A stretch of DNA of 64,000 nt from positions 248,001 to 312,000 of the forward strand of contig JBOEGO010000017.1 of assembly GCA_050633465.1 (NCBI GenBank). Reading direction: 5' to 3'. The DNA comes from UBA3069 sp050633465. Lineage in GTDB: Bacteria; Pseudomonadota; Alphaproteobacteria; Rhodobacterales; Rhodobacteraceae. Position 1 is the stretch's first letter. Each line of letters opens with the position of its first letter. The notes under the pieces were generated by a model, which did no database searches, was not told the DNA's origin, and saw nothing but the letters and a program-made list of their open reading frames with translations. Positions 52,177 through 59,902 of the stretch are shown here, piece after piece. Both the position numbers and the translations under genes were made by a program.

Positions 52177-52407
52177 TCAGATGGATGGGCGCATACACGG
52201 TTTTGGTGCGGAATGAAAGACAAAGCAGGCGTCGCGGGCCAGCATGCGATTTTCCACCATCGACAAACGTCGAAGCGCCTGTTGCGGGGTTTCACCACGT
52301 GCCAGAGCAGACTGGAAAAGCGCCAGACAAGATGCGGGCGACCATGGGCGTTTCGCCTCTGCCAGCCATTCGCGCAGGATCGCAGGCGCAGTATCATAGG
52401 TCTGCAT
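52177..52407 (-). CDS. Small conserved-looking hypothetical protein between rpsO and pnp
   Basis: 76 residues from ATG 52407. The sequence QTYDTAPAILREWLAEAKRPWSPASCLALFQSALARGETPQQALRRLSMVENRMLARDACFVF has the composition of a real helical protein, whereas the upstream extension to 52494 does not. No strong ribosome-binding site is visible. I think it belongs to a short DUF family of Rhodobacteraceae but cannot name it with certainty. Confidence 0.6.
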   Translation of the reverse strand: MQTYDTAPAILREWLAEAKRPWSPASCLALFQSALARGETPQQALRRLSMVENRMLARDACFVFHSAPKPCMRPSI

Positions 52408-52524
52408 CGGGTCAGTGTCTCGGGGCCGAAGGCGTATGCGCGTCGCGCCACGATTGCATGGTGGATGTGAAGTTGCGGGATGGTATCGCGTCATGGGGCC
52501 GGTTCCGTGGATTAAAAATTATGT

Positions 52525-52538
52525 TATGTTATAACATA
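52525..52538. promoter_or_regulatory. AT-rich 14-bp palindrome
   Basis: TATGTTATAACATA is an exact palindrome in an unusually AT-rich patch (about 52513-52550) between the rpsO terminator and the small hypothetical gene, about 120 nt upstream of that gene's start. It looks like a dimeric repressor operator. Confidence 0.4.
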
Positions 52539-52586
52539 TTATTTCAATCAAGACTCAGGCCAATAGCTTTGCAAAAGAGCGGAAAA

Positions 52587-52617
52587 TAAAAAAACGCCCG
52601 CTTGATACAAGCGGGCG
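52587..52617 (-). terminator. Terminator of rpsO
   Basis: Perfect 10-bp stem CGCCCGCTTG (52595-52604) / CAAGCGGGCG (52608-52617) with loop ATA. On the minus strand it is followed by a U-run (plus-strand A-tract 52588-52594), 27 nt past the rpsO stop. It separates rpsO from pnp transcription, at least partly. Confidence 0.9.
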
Positions 52618-52643
52618 CTTCCTGAATTCCGGCGCGGCGCGGG

Positions 52644-52913
52644 TTAGCGGCGCAGGCCCAGACGACCGATAAGCGAGGTGTAACGGCCCTCGTCCTTGGC
52701 TTTCAGGTAATCCAGCAATTTGCGGCGCTGCGCGACCATTTTCAAAAGCCCACGACGACCGTGGTTGTCTTTTTTGTGGGTTTTGAAATGTTCGGTCAGG
52801 GTCGCAATACGCGAGGACAGAATGGCAACCTGCACTTCGGGCGAACCGGTGTCGCCTTCTTTGGTGCCGTATTCCTTCATCACGCGGGCTTTTTCTTCAA
52901 CAGTGATCGACAT
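52644..52913 (-). CDS. rpsO: 30S ribosomal protein S15
   Basis: 89 residues, the exact bacterial length. S15 pattern: KARVMKEYGTKEGDTGSPEVQVAILSSRIATLTEHFKTHKKDNHGRRGLLKMVAQRRKLLDYLKAKDEGRYTSLIGRLGLRR. It binds the central domain of 16S rRNA and typically represses its own translation. Confidence 0.98.
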   Translation of the reverse strand: MSITVEEKARVMKEYGTKEGDTGSPEVQVAILSSRIATLTEHFKTHKKDNHGRRGLLKMVAQRRKLLDYLKAKDEGRYTSLIGRLGLRR

Positions 52914-53057
52914 CGGTATCTCCTATATCAAAGGGTTGGGGCGCAAGCCGGGATGTCGTCCAGCAAGGTCCATAGAATCGCAGCAGGGTTTCAAACAGAT
53001 TCCCAGCAGCGATGCGCGCGTATAGGGGGATTCCCCCACCATAGCAAAGGAAAAAGC

Positions 53058-53999
53058 CTAGCCCGCCATCAGAGTGGCGAAATCAGTATTGGAAATAAGG
53101 GTGATCTGATCCAGCGTCAGCCCATCGGCCCCGCCCAGGGTTGCCACCTGTTGCCCATCCACCATCAGGCTGAATGTGCCCTGGCCATCGTCGGTCAGGG
53201 TCACATCAGGTTCGGTGCCATCATCGTTGAAAACCACCATCAGACTATCCTCGGCCGGATCGAAATCCTGCACGTCTGTCGGGCTGGTAATCCAGTCGCC
53301 CAGCACAACGGTATCAGCCCCGGACCCCGTGTGAACGGTGTCATAGCTGCCCGCCACGATTTCATCATCGTCATCACCACCGTTCAGAAAATCGGCGTCA
53401 TTTGAATCACTTAGGTCAGCATTGATACCCAATAGCGCGTCATCCCCCGCGCCGCCGAACAGGGTATCAGCCCCCGCACCACCATCCATTGCATCGTCGC
53501 CATCGTTGCCATGCAGCGCATCATCGCCGTCACCGCCGCGCAACTGGTCATCGCCCATGCCGCCGATCAGGCTGTCGTCGCCGTCTTCGCCCATCAGGGT
53601 GTCATCACCCATATAGCCGTTCAATTCGTCATTGCCGATGCCGCCAAACAACAGGTCATTGGCATCTTCTCCGCGCAGGGTATCGGCCCCGTCGCCGCCC
53701 ATCAGGGTATCGTCACCTTCGCCGCCGCGCAGGTCGTCATCGCCATCTTCGCCCATCACACTGTCGTCGCCTTCGGCCCCGTCCAGTTGATCGTCACCCG
53801 CGCCGCCCGATATCGCCTCGTCTGCGTCGGTGCCATCAAGCACGTCATCCCCATCGGTGCCATCCAGCAGGTCCAGATCTTTGGCCTCGTCCGACATGTC
53901 ATCGGGCGTGTCGGGTTGTTCATCAGAAAACAGCGCGTCAAACCCCACAAAAGCAGCGCCCAGCACCATCGCACCCATCATTCCGGCCAATAAAAGCAT
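53058..53999 (-). CDS. Hemolysin-type calcium-binding (RTX) repeat protein with N-terminal anchor
   Basis: 313 residues. An N-terminal hydrophobic segment (LLLAGMMGAMVLGAAFVGF) is followed by about 15 RTX nonapeptide repeats of the form GGxGxDxLx (residues about 45-190, e.g. GGEGDDTLMGGDGADTLRG), which bind calcium. The C-terminal 100 residues (VLGDWITSPTDVQDFDPAEDSLMVVFNDDGT, then LTLDQITLI) match the tail seen in other roseobacter RTX proteins. The role is unknown; an extracellular or periplasmic calcium-folded protein is likely. The strongly acidic composition contrasts with its neighbours. Confidence 0.9.
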   Translation of the reverse strand: MLLLAGMMGAMVLGAAFVGFDALFSDEQPDTPDDMSDEAKDLDLLDGTDGDDVLDGTDADEAISGGAGDDQLDGAEGDDSVMGEDGDDDLRGGEGDDTLMGGDGADTLRGEDANDLLFGGIGNDELNGYMGDDTLMGEDGDDSLIGGMGDDQLRGGDGDDALHGNDGDDAMDGGAGADTLFGGAGDDALLGINADLSDSNDADFLNGGDDDDEIVAGSYDTVHTGSGADTVVLGDWITSPTDVQDFDPAEDSLMVVFNDDGTEPDVTLTDDGQGTFSLMVDGQQVATLGGADGLTLDQITLISNTDFATLMAG

Positions 54000-54146
54000 C
54001 GTTCAAATCCCAACCATAACCCCAAGACGATATTCCCCAAACCAGAATGCCCGCGGCACGCCCTTTGGGTCAAACCTAATAAGATTAATCAGTTAACCGT
54101 TCTATAAGATCACTGTGGCAATTCGATGGAATTCCGTTTCAGGCAC

Positions 54147-54458
54147 CTACTGCAACCCGACACGGATCATTTCAGCGATCTGCGTGGCCCAATTGCCGAC
54201 GACCGGCAGAAATTCGATCTGCGATAACCAAAACGCAAGGATCGACACCAGCGCCGTCGCCCCCACAACCGATCCCAACCCGAATGCCAACCCCCGCATA
54301 AACTGGAAAAACACCAGACGCGGCACCGAATTATGCAGTTTCACAAAGCGATGCCCGTTCAGCAGGCGCACCTCATCTGTCAAACTGTCAAGCGAGGTGA
54401 TGATTTCCTCGGCTGTGACATGGCGCACGGTTTTTTCTTGCGGATTCAGGTCTGACAT
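54147..54458 (-). CDS. DUF5665 domain-containing membrane protein
   Basis: 103 residues: a soluble N-terminal half (EEIITSLDSLTDEVRLLNGHRFVKLHNS) and one or two hydrophobic segments (LVFFQFMRGLAFGLGSVVGATALVSILAFWL). This pattern is that of the DUF5665 family; function unknown. It lies 18 nt downstream of the DUF1643 gene on the same strand, suggesting co-transcription. Confidence 0.85.
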   Translation of the reverse strand: MSDLNPQEKTVRHVTAEEIITSLDSLTDEVRLLNGHRFVKLHNSVPRLVFFQFMRGLAFGLGSVVGATALVSILAFWLSQIEFLPVVGNWATQIAEMIRVGLQ

Positions 54459-54476
54459 GGGTTGGCCTTTTTGGGG

Positions 54477-54992
54477 TTAGCCTATTGGAAACCACAGCCT
54501 GGGCTGCTCTGAATAAGCAATATAAAGCGGATGCTTGGGATGACCATCCTTGGTCAGGCCCAAATGATGCACGGGGGTCTGCGTGCCGCGCAACAGGGTT
54601 TCCACCGCCGCACCGCGCTGCATATGCGCACCATGCGTGCCCCATGCGGCGATGATCCGGTCGGCCCAGTCGCAGCCTTCCAGAATGGCCGCATCATTCG
54701 CGGGCCCCACCGGATCAGCGGCGGCACGCATTTTGCGCGGGTCAGTGTCGCGCCAGGCGAAAATATTGGTCACGCGAAACCCGCCAAAACCCAATGCACG
54801 CGCACGCCGTTCGCAGCGTTCAACCGTTGGGTCATTCTGCACTTCGGTTGCGGTCGACGGGTTCAGCATCACGAACAGCGCCCTATCCCCGGCATCATCC
54901 CACACACGGGTCAGGCCATAGCGATACAGCTCGCAGTCCGAATAAACCGCAGTTGAGCGGGCATCGCCCTTCTGGAAATCACGCGAAATCAT
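54477..54992 (-). CDS. DUF1643 domain-containing protein
   Basis: 171 residues from ATG 54992 (AAGG upstream); the long frame to 55085 overlaps truB and is rejected. DUF1643 hallmarks are RYGLTRVWD, LFVMLNPSTATEVQNDPTVERCERRARALGFGGFRVTNIFAWRDTDPR and WGTHG. The function is unknown. It lies 31 nt after truB on the same strand. Confidence 0.9.
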   Translation of the reverse strand: MISRDFQKGDARSTAVYSDCELYRYGLTRVWDDAGDRALFVMLNPSTATEVQNDPTVERCERRARALGFGGFRVTNIFAWRDTDPRKMRAAADPVGPANDAAILEGCDWADRIIAAWGTHGAHMQRGAAVETLLRGTQTPVHHLGLTKDGHPKHPLYIAYSEQPRLWFPIG

Positions 54993-55023
54993 GCGGTTAC
55001 CTTGCCGCAGTGCAGGATCGCAA

Positions 55024-55941
55024 TCAACCCTCCCCGCCAAGATTGAACACGCGGGACGGGTGCAATTCGCCGCCCTTGAACACACCTACGGCCACAGCCC
55101 GCCCCTGAAACGAGGCCCAGCATTCATCGCCATATTCCACATCAGATGCGATCACCATGCCGGGGTTGCCATTGCGCAAACGGGCCGCGCCTTGTTCGGT
55201 CGCCTTGACCTCGGGCAAGTCGGCCAAACCGATTTCCAGCGGCTGGATAAACGCATCCAGTTCCGGCGTGCGCGCCAGTTCATCGACCTTGTCCAGCGTA
55301 ATCCCGTCCTCTGCATCAAACGGGCCGGACCAGATACGGCGCAGCCACGCGACATGACCATAACACCCCAATACCGCCCCCAGATCCCGTGCGATCGAAC
55401 GCACATAACCGCCCTTGCCACAGGTCATATCCAATACCACCGTATCGGCGTCGGGGCGGTCCTCCATCAACAGCTCCTCAACCCACAAGGGGCGGGGCTG
55501 CACCTCGAAATCCTCGCCGTCACGGGCAAGTTTATAGGCGCGCTGCCCGTCGATTTTCACGGCTGAAAATTTAGGTGGAACCTGCATGATATCACCCAGG
55601 AACGCAGGCAGCGCCGCCTTTATCTCCGCGTCCGTGGGGCGCGCGTCAGACTGCGAAACCACCTCGCCCTCGGCATCATCGGTATTGGTCGCCGCCCCCA
55701 AACGCACGGCGAAACGGTATGATTTCAACGCGTCCGTGATATAGGGAACGGTCTTGGTCGCCTCGCCCAGTGCCACGGCCAACACGCCGGTTGCATCGGG
55801 ATCCAGCGTGCCCGCATGGCCCGCCTTATTGGCATTCAGCGCCCAGCGCACCTTGTTCACGACCGAAGTCGAGGTAATGCCCGCAGGCTTGTCCACCACG
55901 ATCCAGCCCGAAATATCGCGACCCTTGCGCTTGCGCCCCAT
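55024..55941 (-). CDS. truB: tRNA pseudouridine(55) synthase
   Basis: 305 residues from ATG 55941; a TTG at 55962 is an alternative with no support. TruB motifs are SGWIVVDKPAGITSTSVVNKVRWAL, AGHAGTLDPDATGVLAVALGEATK with the catalytic Asp47, and RAYKLARDGEDFE. It modifies U55 in the T-loop of tRNAs. The gene is in the cluster rbfA-(glycosidase)-truB-rpsO-pnp. Confidence 0.95.
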   Translation of the reverse strand: MGRKRKGRDISGWIVVDKPAGITSTSVVNKVRWALNANKAGHAGTLDPDATGVLAVALGEATKTVPYITDALKSYRFAVRLGAATNTDDAEGEVVSQSDARPTDAEIKAALPAFLGDIMQVPPKFSAVKIDGQRAYKLARDGEDFEVQPRPLWVEELLMEDRPDADTVVLDMTCGKGGYVRSIARDLGAVLGCYGHVAWLRRIWSGPFDAEDGITLDKVDELARTPELDAFIQPLEIGLADLPEVKATEQGAARLRNGNPGMVIASDVEYGDECWASFQGRAVAVGVFKGGELHPSRVFNLGGEG

Positions 55942-56016
55942 GACATGCCCCTTGATTAGCAAAACCGCGAGTTAGCCGCTTGGCCCGCCCCTGTCAAACC
56001 ACAGCACAGGCCTTGG

Positions 56017-56038
56017 CTTTTTCTTGGTAAAAATACTC
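56017..56038 (-). repeat. 3'-end-associated intergenic repeat, copy 1
   Basis: Minus-strand copy of a 22-bp element beginning GAGTATTTTTACCAAG, 33 nt past the stop of the phosphodiester glycosidase gene and in sense with it. It differs by one base from the copy at 59789-59810. Confidence 0.85.
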
Positions 56039-56071
56039 ATTGCACCGCATCGGCCACAGCATGATACGCCG

Positions 56072-56794
56072 CTATTCGACCACACCCACAATCGGACCCA
56101 TCGGAAAACCGGCATCATCACGTTTCAGCAAAGGCGCATAAAGCCGCGAAATATTGCCATCAAAATACAACGCATTGGGCAATTTCAAAACATCGCGAAA
56201 CACCGTGCCAAATTCGTGGAACGTCACCGCATTGTTCGAAATCACGAACACCGCACGTTGCCCGTCCGCAGATGTGCCAACCCCGTTGCGAACATAACGC
56301 GAGGTGCTGTCAGGCAGAAATCGCGGATGCAGCGCGCCGTCGATCACCAACATGGGGCCGGATTGGCTGGCCGCCTTGCATTGCACTGCATCACGCGCAA
56401 ACTGCTTGGTTTCCACAACATCGGCGCGCCCGTCACCAATGCAAAATACCCCATTCGGCAGCAGCCCGAAATTGCCCGGCCCCGCGCGGGTGATCAGGGG
56501 CTGGATCACGGTTTCACCCTCGGAATATAACCCGACCGGCGCACGGTCGGCGTGATACATCCCCGCATTCATGGCAAAAACCAACCGCTTGCCATCCCTG
56601 GCCAAGGCATCGTTGATCGGGGCAAATCCGCCCCAAACACGTGCCTCTTCCTGAAACAGGAACAGGCGTAAATCCTCTGTGCCCGAATCAACTTCGCATA
56701 TGGTGTATTGATTGCCCGCGTGGCTTTGGTCCCTGCACTCCACAGCCACAACAGGCGCGGCCCACAGCATTGGCAACAGGAACAGCGCCCGCAC
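56072..56794 (-). CDS. Secreted phosphodiester glycosidase (NAGPA-fold) family protein
   Basis: 240 residues from GTG 56794, preceded by GAGGAAT 8 nt upstream and 5 nt from the rbfA stop. Translation from here gives a signal peptide (RALFLLPMLWAAPVVA). The domain has the NAGPA-family pattern LRLFLFQEEARVWGGF, VFAMNAGMYHADRAPVGLYSEG, GPMLVIDGALHPRF, and NALYFDGNISRLYAP. Family members cleave phosphodiester-linked sugars. It is inserted between rbfA and truB in this cluster. Confidence 0.88.
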   Translation of the reverse strand: MRALFLLPMLWAAPVVAVECRDQSHAGNQYTICEVDSGTEDLRLFLFQEEARVWGGFAPINDALARDGKRLVFAMNAGMYHADRAPVGLYSEGETVIQPLITRAGPGNFGLLPNGVFCIGDGRADVVETKQFARDAVQCKAASQSGPMLVIDGALHPRFLPDSTSRYVRNGVGTSADGQRAVFVISNNAVTFHEFGTVFRDVLKLPNALYFDGNISRLYAPLLKRDDAGFPMGPIVGVVE

Positions 56795-56798
56795 GGGG

Positions 56799-57200
56799 CT
56801 ATTCCTCGGGGTCCAGATCGCGACGCACCGCATCCTGCGACAGCAAACGGCGGGTTTCGTCCATCCGGTCAAAGGTATCATCCAGTTGGAAACGCAGCTC
56901 GGGCGCATGCTTCAACCCCAGCTTCTTGCCGATCATGCCACGCATTTCACCAGCGTTGCGGGCCAGCAGCCCGACACATTCATCCTTGCCGATGCCCCCC
57001 AGTGGCAAAACAAACACCGTCGCCACGCGCAGATCGGATGAAACGCGCACCTCGCCCACGGTGATGGACAGGCGGTTCAGATCAGTATCGTGAATATCGC
57101 CACGCAACAGAATATCGGACAGCCCGCGCCGGATCAGCTCGCCTACGCGCAACTGACGTTGGCCGGGTCCGGCGCTTTCGTTATGTCGGTTCTTTGCCAT
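56799..57200 (-). CDS. rbfA: Ribosome-binding factor A
   Basis: 133 residues from ATG 57200. RbfA assists 30S maturation and cold adaptation. The core pattern RQLRVGELIRRGLSDILLRGDI, LSITVGEVRVSSDLRVATVFVLPLG and LKHAPELRFQLDDTFDRMDE is present. The usual preceding genes nusA-infB are not in the window: dapB diverges from it instead, so rbfA is separated from infB here. Confidence 0.93.
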   Translation of the reverse strand: MAKNRHNESAGPGQRQLRVGELIRRGLSDILLRGDIHDTDLNRLSITVGEVRVSSDLRVATVFVLPLGGIGKDECVGLLARNAGEMRGMIGKKLGLKHAPELRFQLDDTFDRMDETRRLLSQDAVRRDLDPEE

Positions 57201-57291
57201 GCCGTTGCAAATAGTGCGCCCAACGGGCTTTGCCAAGCGGGCAATGGCCCTGTAAAGGGATGAAAACCGATTTAATGCAGGGGAAATGGCC

Positions 57292-58107
57292 ATGACGGGC
57301 AAGCCGGGTATCGTGATCACAGGCGCATCTGGGCGCATGGGGCAAATGCTGATCAACACGGTGCGCGCATCGGACAAGGCCGAATTGGTCGGCGCGCTGG
57401 AACGCACAGGCCACCCCTGGGTGGGTCGCGATCTGGGTGCCTGCATGGGCGGGGCCGATATCGGCGTGACGGTCACCGATGACGCGCTGGATGCGTTTTC
57501 ACGCGCCCAGGCGGTGATTGATTTCACAGCCCCCGCCGCCACCGTGGCATTCGCCGCACTGGCCGCTCAGGCCCGCGCCGTGCATGTGATCGGCACCACC
57601 GGATTGTCCGATGATGACCTGCTAAAAATCGAACACGCATCGCATCACGCAGTGATCGTGCGGGCTGGCAACATGAGCCTTGGCGTCAACCTGCTGGTGC
57701 AACTGACCAAACAGGTCGCCGCCGCGCTGGACGAGGATTACGACATCGAGGTCATCGAATCGCACCACCGCCACAAGGTCGATGCGCCATCGGGCACCGC
57801 GCTGATGCTGGGACAAGCCGCCGCAGACGGGCGCAATGTATCGCTGGACGCGGTATCGGACAGGGGTCGCGATGGCATCACCGGCGCACGCGAAAAAGGC
57901 CATATCGGATTTCATGCCCTGCGCGGTGGCGACATCATCGGCGAACATGATGTGATGTTCGCGGCGGATGGCGAACGCATCACCCTGCGCCATGTGGCCA
58001 GCGACAGATCGGTATTTGCGCGTGGTGCGCTTAAGGCGGCACTATGGGGCCAGGATCAAGCTGCGGGCGAATATGACATGCTGGATGTGCTGGGCCTGAA
58101 ACCCTGA
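57292..58107 (+). CDS. dapB: 4-hydroxy-tetrahydrodipicolinate reductase
   Basis: 271 residues from ATG 57292 (AGGGGA about 7 nt upstream); ATG 57286 is equally in frame. The enzyme makes tetrahydrodipicolinate for lysine and meso-diaminopimelate. NAD(P) motif VITGASGRMGQMLI and catalytic block EVIESHHRHKVDAPSGTALMLG are intact; FHALRGGDIIGEHDVMFAADGERITLRH is the C-terminal pattern. It is divergent from rbfA. Confidence 0.95.
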   Translation: MTGKPGIVITGASGRMGQMLINTVRASDKAELVGALERTGHPWVGRDLGACMGGADIGVTVTDDALDAFSRAQAVIDFTAPAATVAFAALAAQARAVHVIGTTGLSDDDLLKIEHASHHAVIVRAGNMSLGVNLLVQLTKQVAAALDEDYDIEVIESHHRHKVDAPSGTALMLGQAAADGRNVSLDAVSDRGRDGITGAREKGHIGFHALRGGDIIGEHDVMFAADGERITLRHVASDRSVFARGALKAALWGQDQAAGEYDMLDVLGLKP

Positions 58108-58245
58108 TCACGCAATAAATTCAAGCACCTGCGCCCGCGCCGCCCCACAGGGAGGCGCCGCAGCCGCGCACGGGCTATCGCCGTGCCGTGCATCTTCATT
58201 GTTCTAAAAATACCTGAACGCTGCGCCAGCGGCAGGCGCTGCGCA

Positions 58246-58425
58246 TCAGAAATCTACAGCGATGCCTTTTCTTTCCCAATCGCCAAACCGCACTGGTTCG
58301 GGGCCGTCGCGCCCGCCCAACTCGGTTGGCAGTCTGGTTTCGGCCTCTTTTCGGCGGCGCTCTTCGGCCTCGGCCAATGCGCGTTGGGCCGCAGGAGGCA
58401 GGTCTTTACTCGGTTGGTCGTTCAT
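58246..58425 (-). CDS. DUF1674 / succinate dehydrogenase assembly factor 4-like protein
   Basis: 59 residues from ATG 58425. The C-terminal block GGRDGPEPVRFGDWERKGIAVDF is the SdhAF4/DUF1674 signature. In mitochondria this factor protects flavinylated succinate dehydrogenase subunit A during assembly; the bacterial role is inferred by homology. The N-terminal half is helical and charged. The longer frame to 58509 is not family-like. It is divergent from rsmB. Confidence 0.88.
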   Translation of the reverse strand: MNDQPSKDLPPAAQRALAEAEERRRKEAETRLPTELGGRDGPEPVRFGDWERKGIAVDF

Positions 58426-58493
58426 CGCTCTCTTCCTTGGCAGGGCTGACACTGATATAGGCCCGATCCATCGCAGAGCCAAGGACCAGACAT

Positions 58494-59750
58494 ATGAGCC
58501 AATCAACACCCCGCCGCAGCGCCGCTTGGATGCTGGACCAGATCATCGGCGAAGGGCGGCTGTTGTCAGAGCTGATCGGAGCGGGGGCGCTGGACCGTCT
58601 GGAACCCGCAGACCGCGCCCGTGCGCAGCGTTTGACGCTGGATGTGTTGCGCAGCATGGAACGCGCCGATCGCGTGTTGCAAAAGCACCTGCGCAAACCG
58701 CCGCCTCTGTCTGTGCAAAACGTGCTGCGGCTTGGCACGCTGGAATTATGCACCGGCGGCGATGCCCATGGCATTGTCAACGAATGTGTCGCCATCGTGG
58801 GCGCAGACAAATGGACCGCCGCGATGAAGGGGCTGACCAATGCCGTGTTACGCAAGGTTGCCGCGACAGGAACGGAACATTGGGATGCCCTGCGCATTCC
58901 GCGCCTGCCCAAGTGGCTGCGCGGGCCTATGGTCGAAGCATGGGGGCCAGAGGCCGTGCTGGGGATGGAGGCCGCGCAATACGCGGGCGCGCCGCTGGAC
59001 CTGAGCGCCAAAACCGATGCCGCTGCCGTGGCCACAGCCGTAGGTGGCGATATTTTGCCCACAGGATCGGTGCGTCTAAAGGATGCCGGTCAGGTGACCG
59101 CATTGGCCGGTTTTGCCGAAGGCGACTGGTGGGTGCAGGATGCCGCCGCCGCCCTGCCCGCCCTGATGCTGAACGCGAAAGCCGATGAAAAGGTGCTGGA
59201 CCTGTGCGCCGCACCCGGGGGCAAAACCATGCAACTGGCCGCAACAGGCGCGGATGTGACCGCGTTGGATATTTCGCCCTCGCGCATGGCGCGGGTGGAA
59301 CAGAACCTGAAACGGGTAGGGCTGAACGCCACCCTGATCACCGCTGACGCGCTGGAACACGAGGGGCAATATGATGCGATCCTGCTGGATGCCCCCTGTT
59401 CCGCCACGGGCACCATGCGCCGTCACGCTGATTTGCCCTATGCCAAGGACGGGTCGGAATTTGGTGCGCTGATCGCCCTCCAAGAAGAATTGATTGACCA
59501 CGCCCTGACCCTGCTGAAACCCGGCGGACGGTTGGTGTTTTGCACCTGTTCCCTGTTGCCGGACGAGGGCGAAGTACAAATCGACGAAGCATTGGAGCGC
59601 CATACGGGGCTGAAAGTGGTCGAGGTTTCAGACCTGCCGGGCGTGGATCCGGAATGGCGCACGGCCGAGGGCGGCATTCGTCTGCGGCCGGATTACTGGC
59701 CTGATCTGGGCGGGATGGACGGGTTTTACATGGCTTGTCTGACCAGATAG
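58494..59750 (+). CDS. rsmB: RsmB/NOP-family rRNA (cytosine-C5)-methyltransferase
   Basis: 418 residues. An N-terminal NusB-like RNA-binding region (about 1-140, AAWMLDQIIGEGRLLSELI) and a SAM methyltransferase domain with LDLCAAPGGKTMQLA, ILLDAPCSATGTMRR (catalytic Cys) and FCTCSLLPDEGE (second Cys). It most resembles RsmB (16S C967). It is followed by a heparinase-like gene, purH and lspA. Confidence 0.92.
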   Translation: MSQSTPRRSAAWMLDQIIGEGRLLSELIGAGALDRLEPADRARAQRLTLDVLRSMERADRVLQKHLRKPPPLSVQNVLRLGTLELCTGGDAHGIVNECVAIVGADKWTAAMKGLTNAVLRKVAATGTEHWDALRIPRLPKWLRGPMVEAWGPEAVLGMEAAQYAGAPLDLSAKTDAAAVATAVGGDILPTGSVRLKDAGQVTALAGFAEGDWWVQDAAAALPALMLNAKADEKVLDLCAAPGGKTMQLAATGADVTALDISPSRMARVEQNLKRVGLNATLITADALEHEGQYDAILLDAPCSATGTMRRHADLPYAKDGSEFGALIALQEELIDHALTLLKPGGRLVFCTCSLLPDEGEVQIDEALERHTGLKVVEVSDLPGVDPEWRTAEGGIRLRPDYWPDLGGMDGFYMACLTR

Positions 59751-59788
59751 CGGTGGCGCCTTGCTGCAATCCGGGATGCCTCCGGCGG

Positions 59789-59810
59789 GAGTATTTTTGC
59801 CAAGAAAAAG
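59789..59810 (+). repeat. 3'-end-associated intergenic repeat, copy 2
   Basis: 22-bp element beginning GAGTATTTTTGCCAAG, 39 nt past the rsmB stop, sense. It is embedded between CCTCCG (59779-59784) and CGGAGG (59812-59817), which may pair and are followed by GTTTTT, a terminator-like arrangement. Confidence 0.85.
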
Positions 59811-59902
59811 TCGGAGGTGTTTTTCATCGGTGACTCCGGTTCCTGCATTGGATATGATTGCAGGCAATTGACGCGAGAAATCCCGCGCGAGAGGCAGAGC
59901 AG

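Noticed and set aside
50042..52216. A 724-residue open frame on the plus strand opposite pnp
   Set aside because: It is antisense to pnp, whose protein is unmistakable; the translation is rich in His/Gly/Gln without any domain, a shadow of GC-rich third-position bias.
53422..53990. Tandem DNA repeats or a CRISPR-like array opposite the RTX gene
   Set aside because: The periodicity is the codons of RTX nonapeptide repeats; copies are degenerate, with no conserved repeat-spacer pattern.
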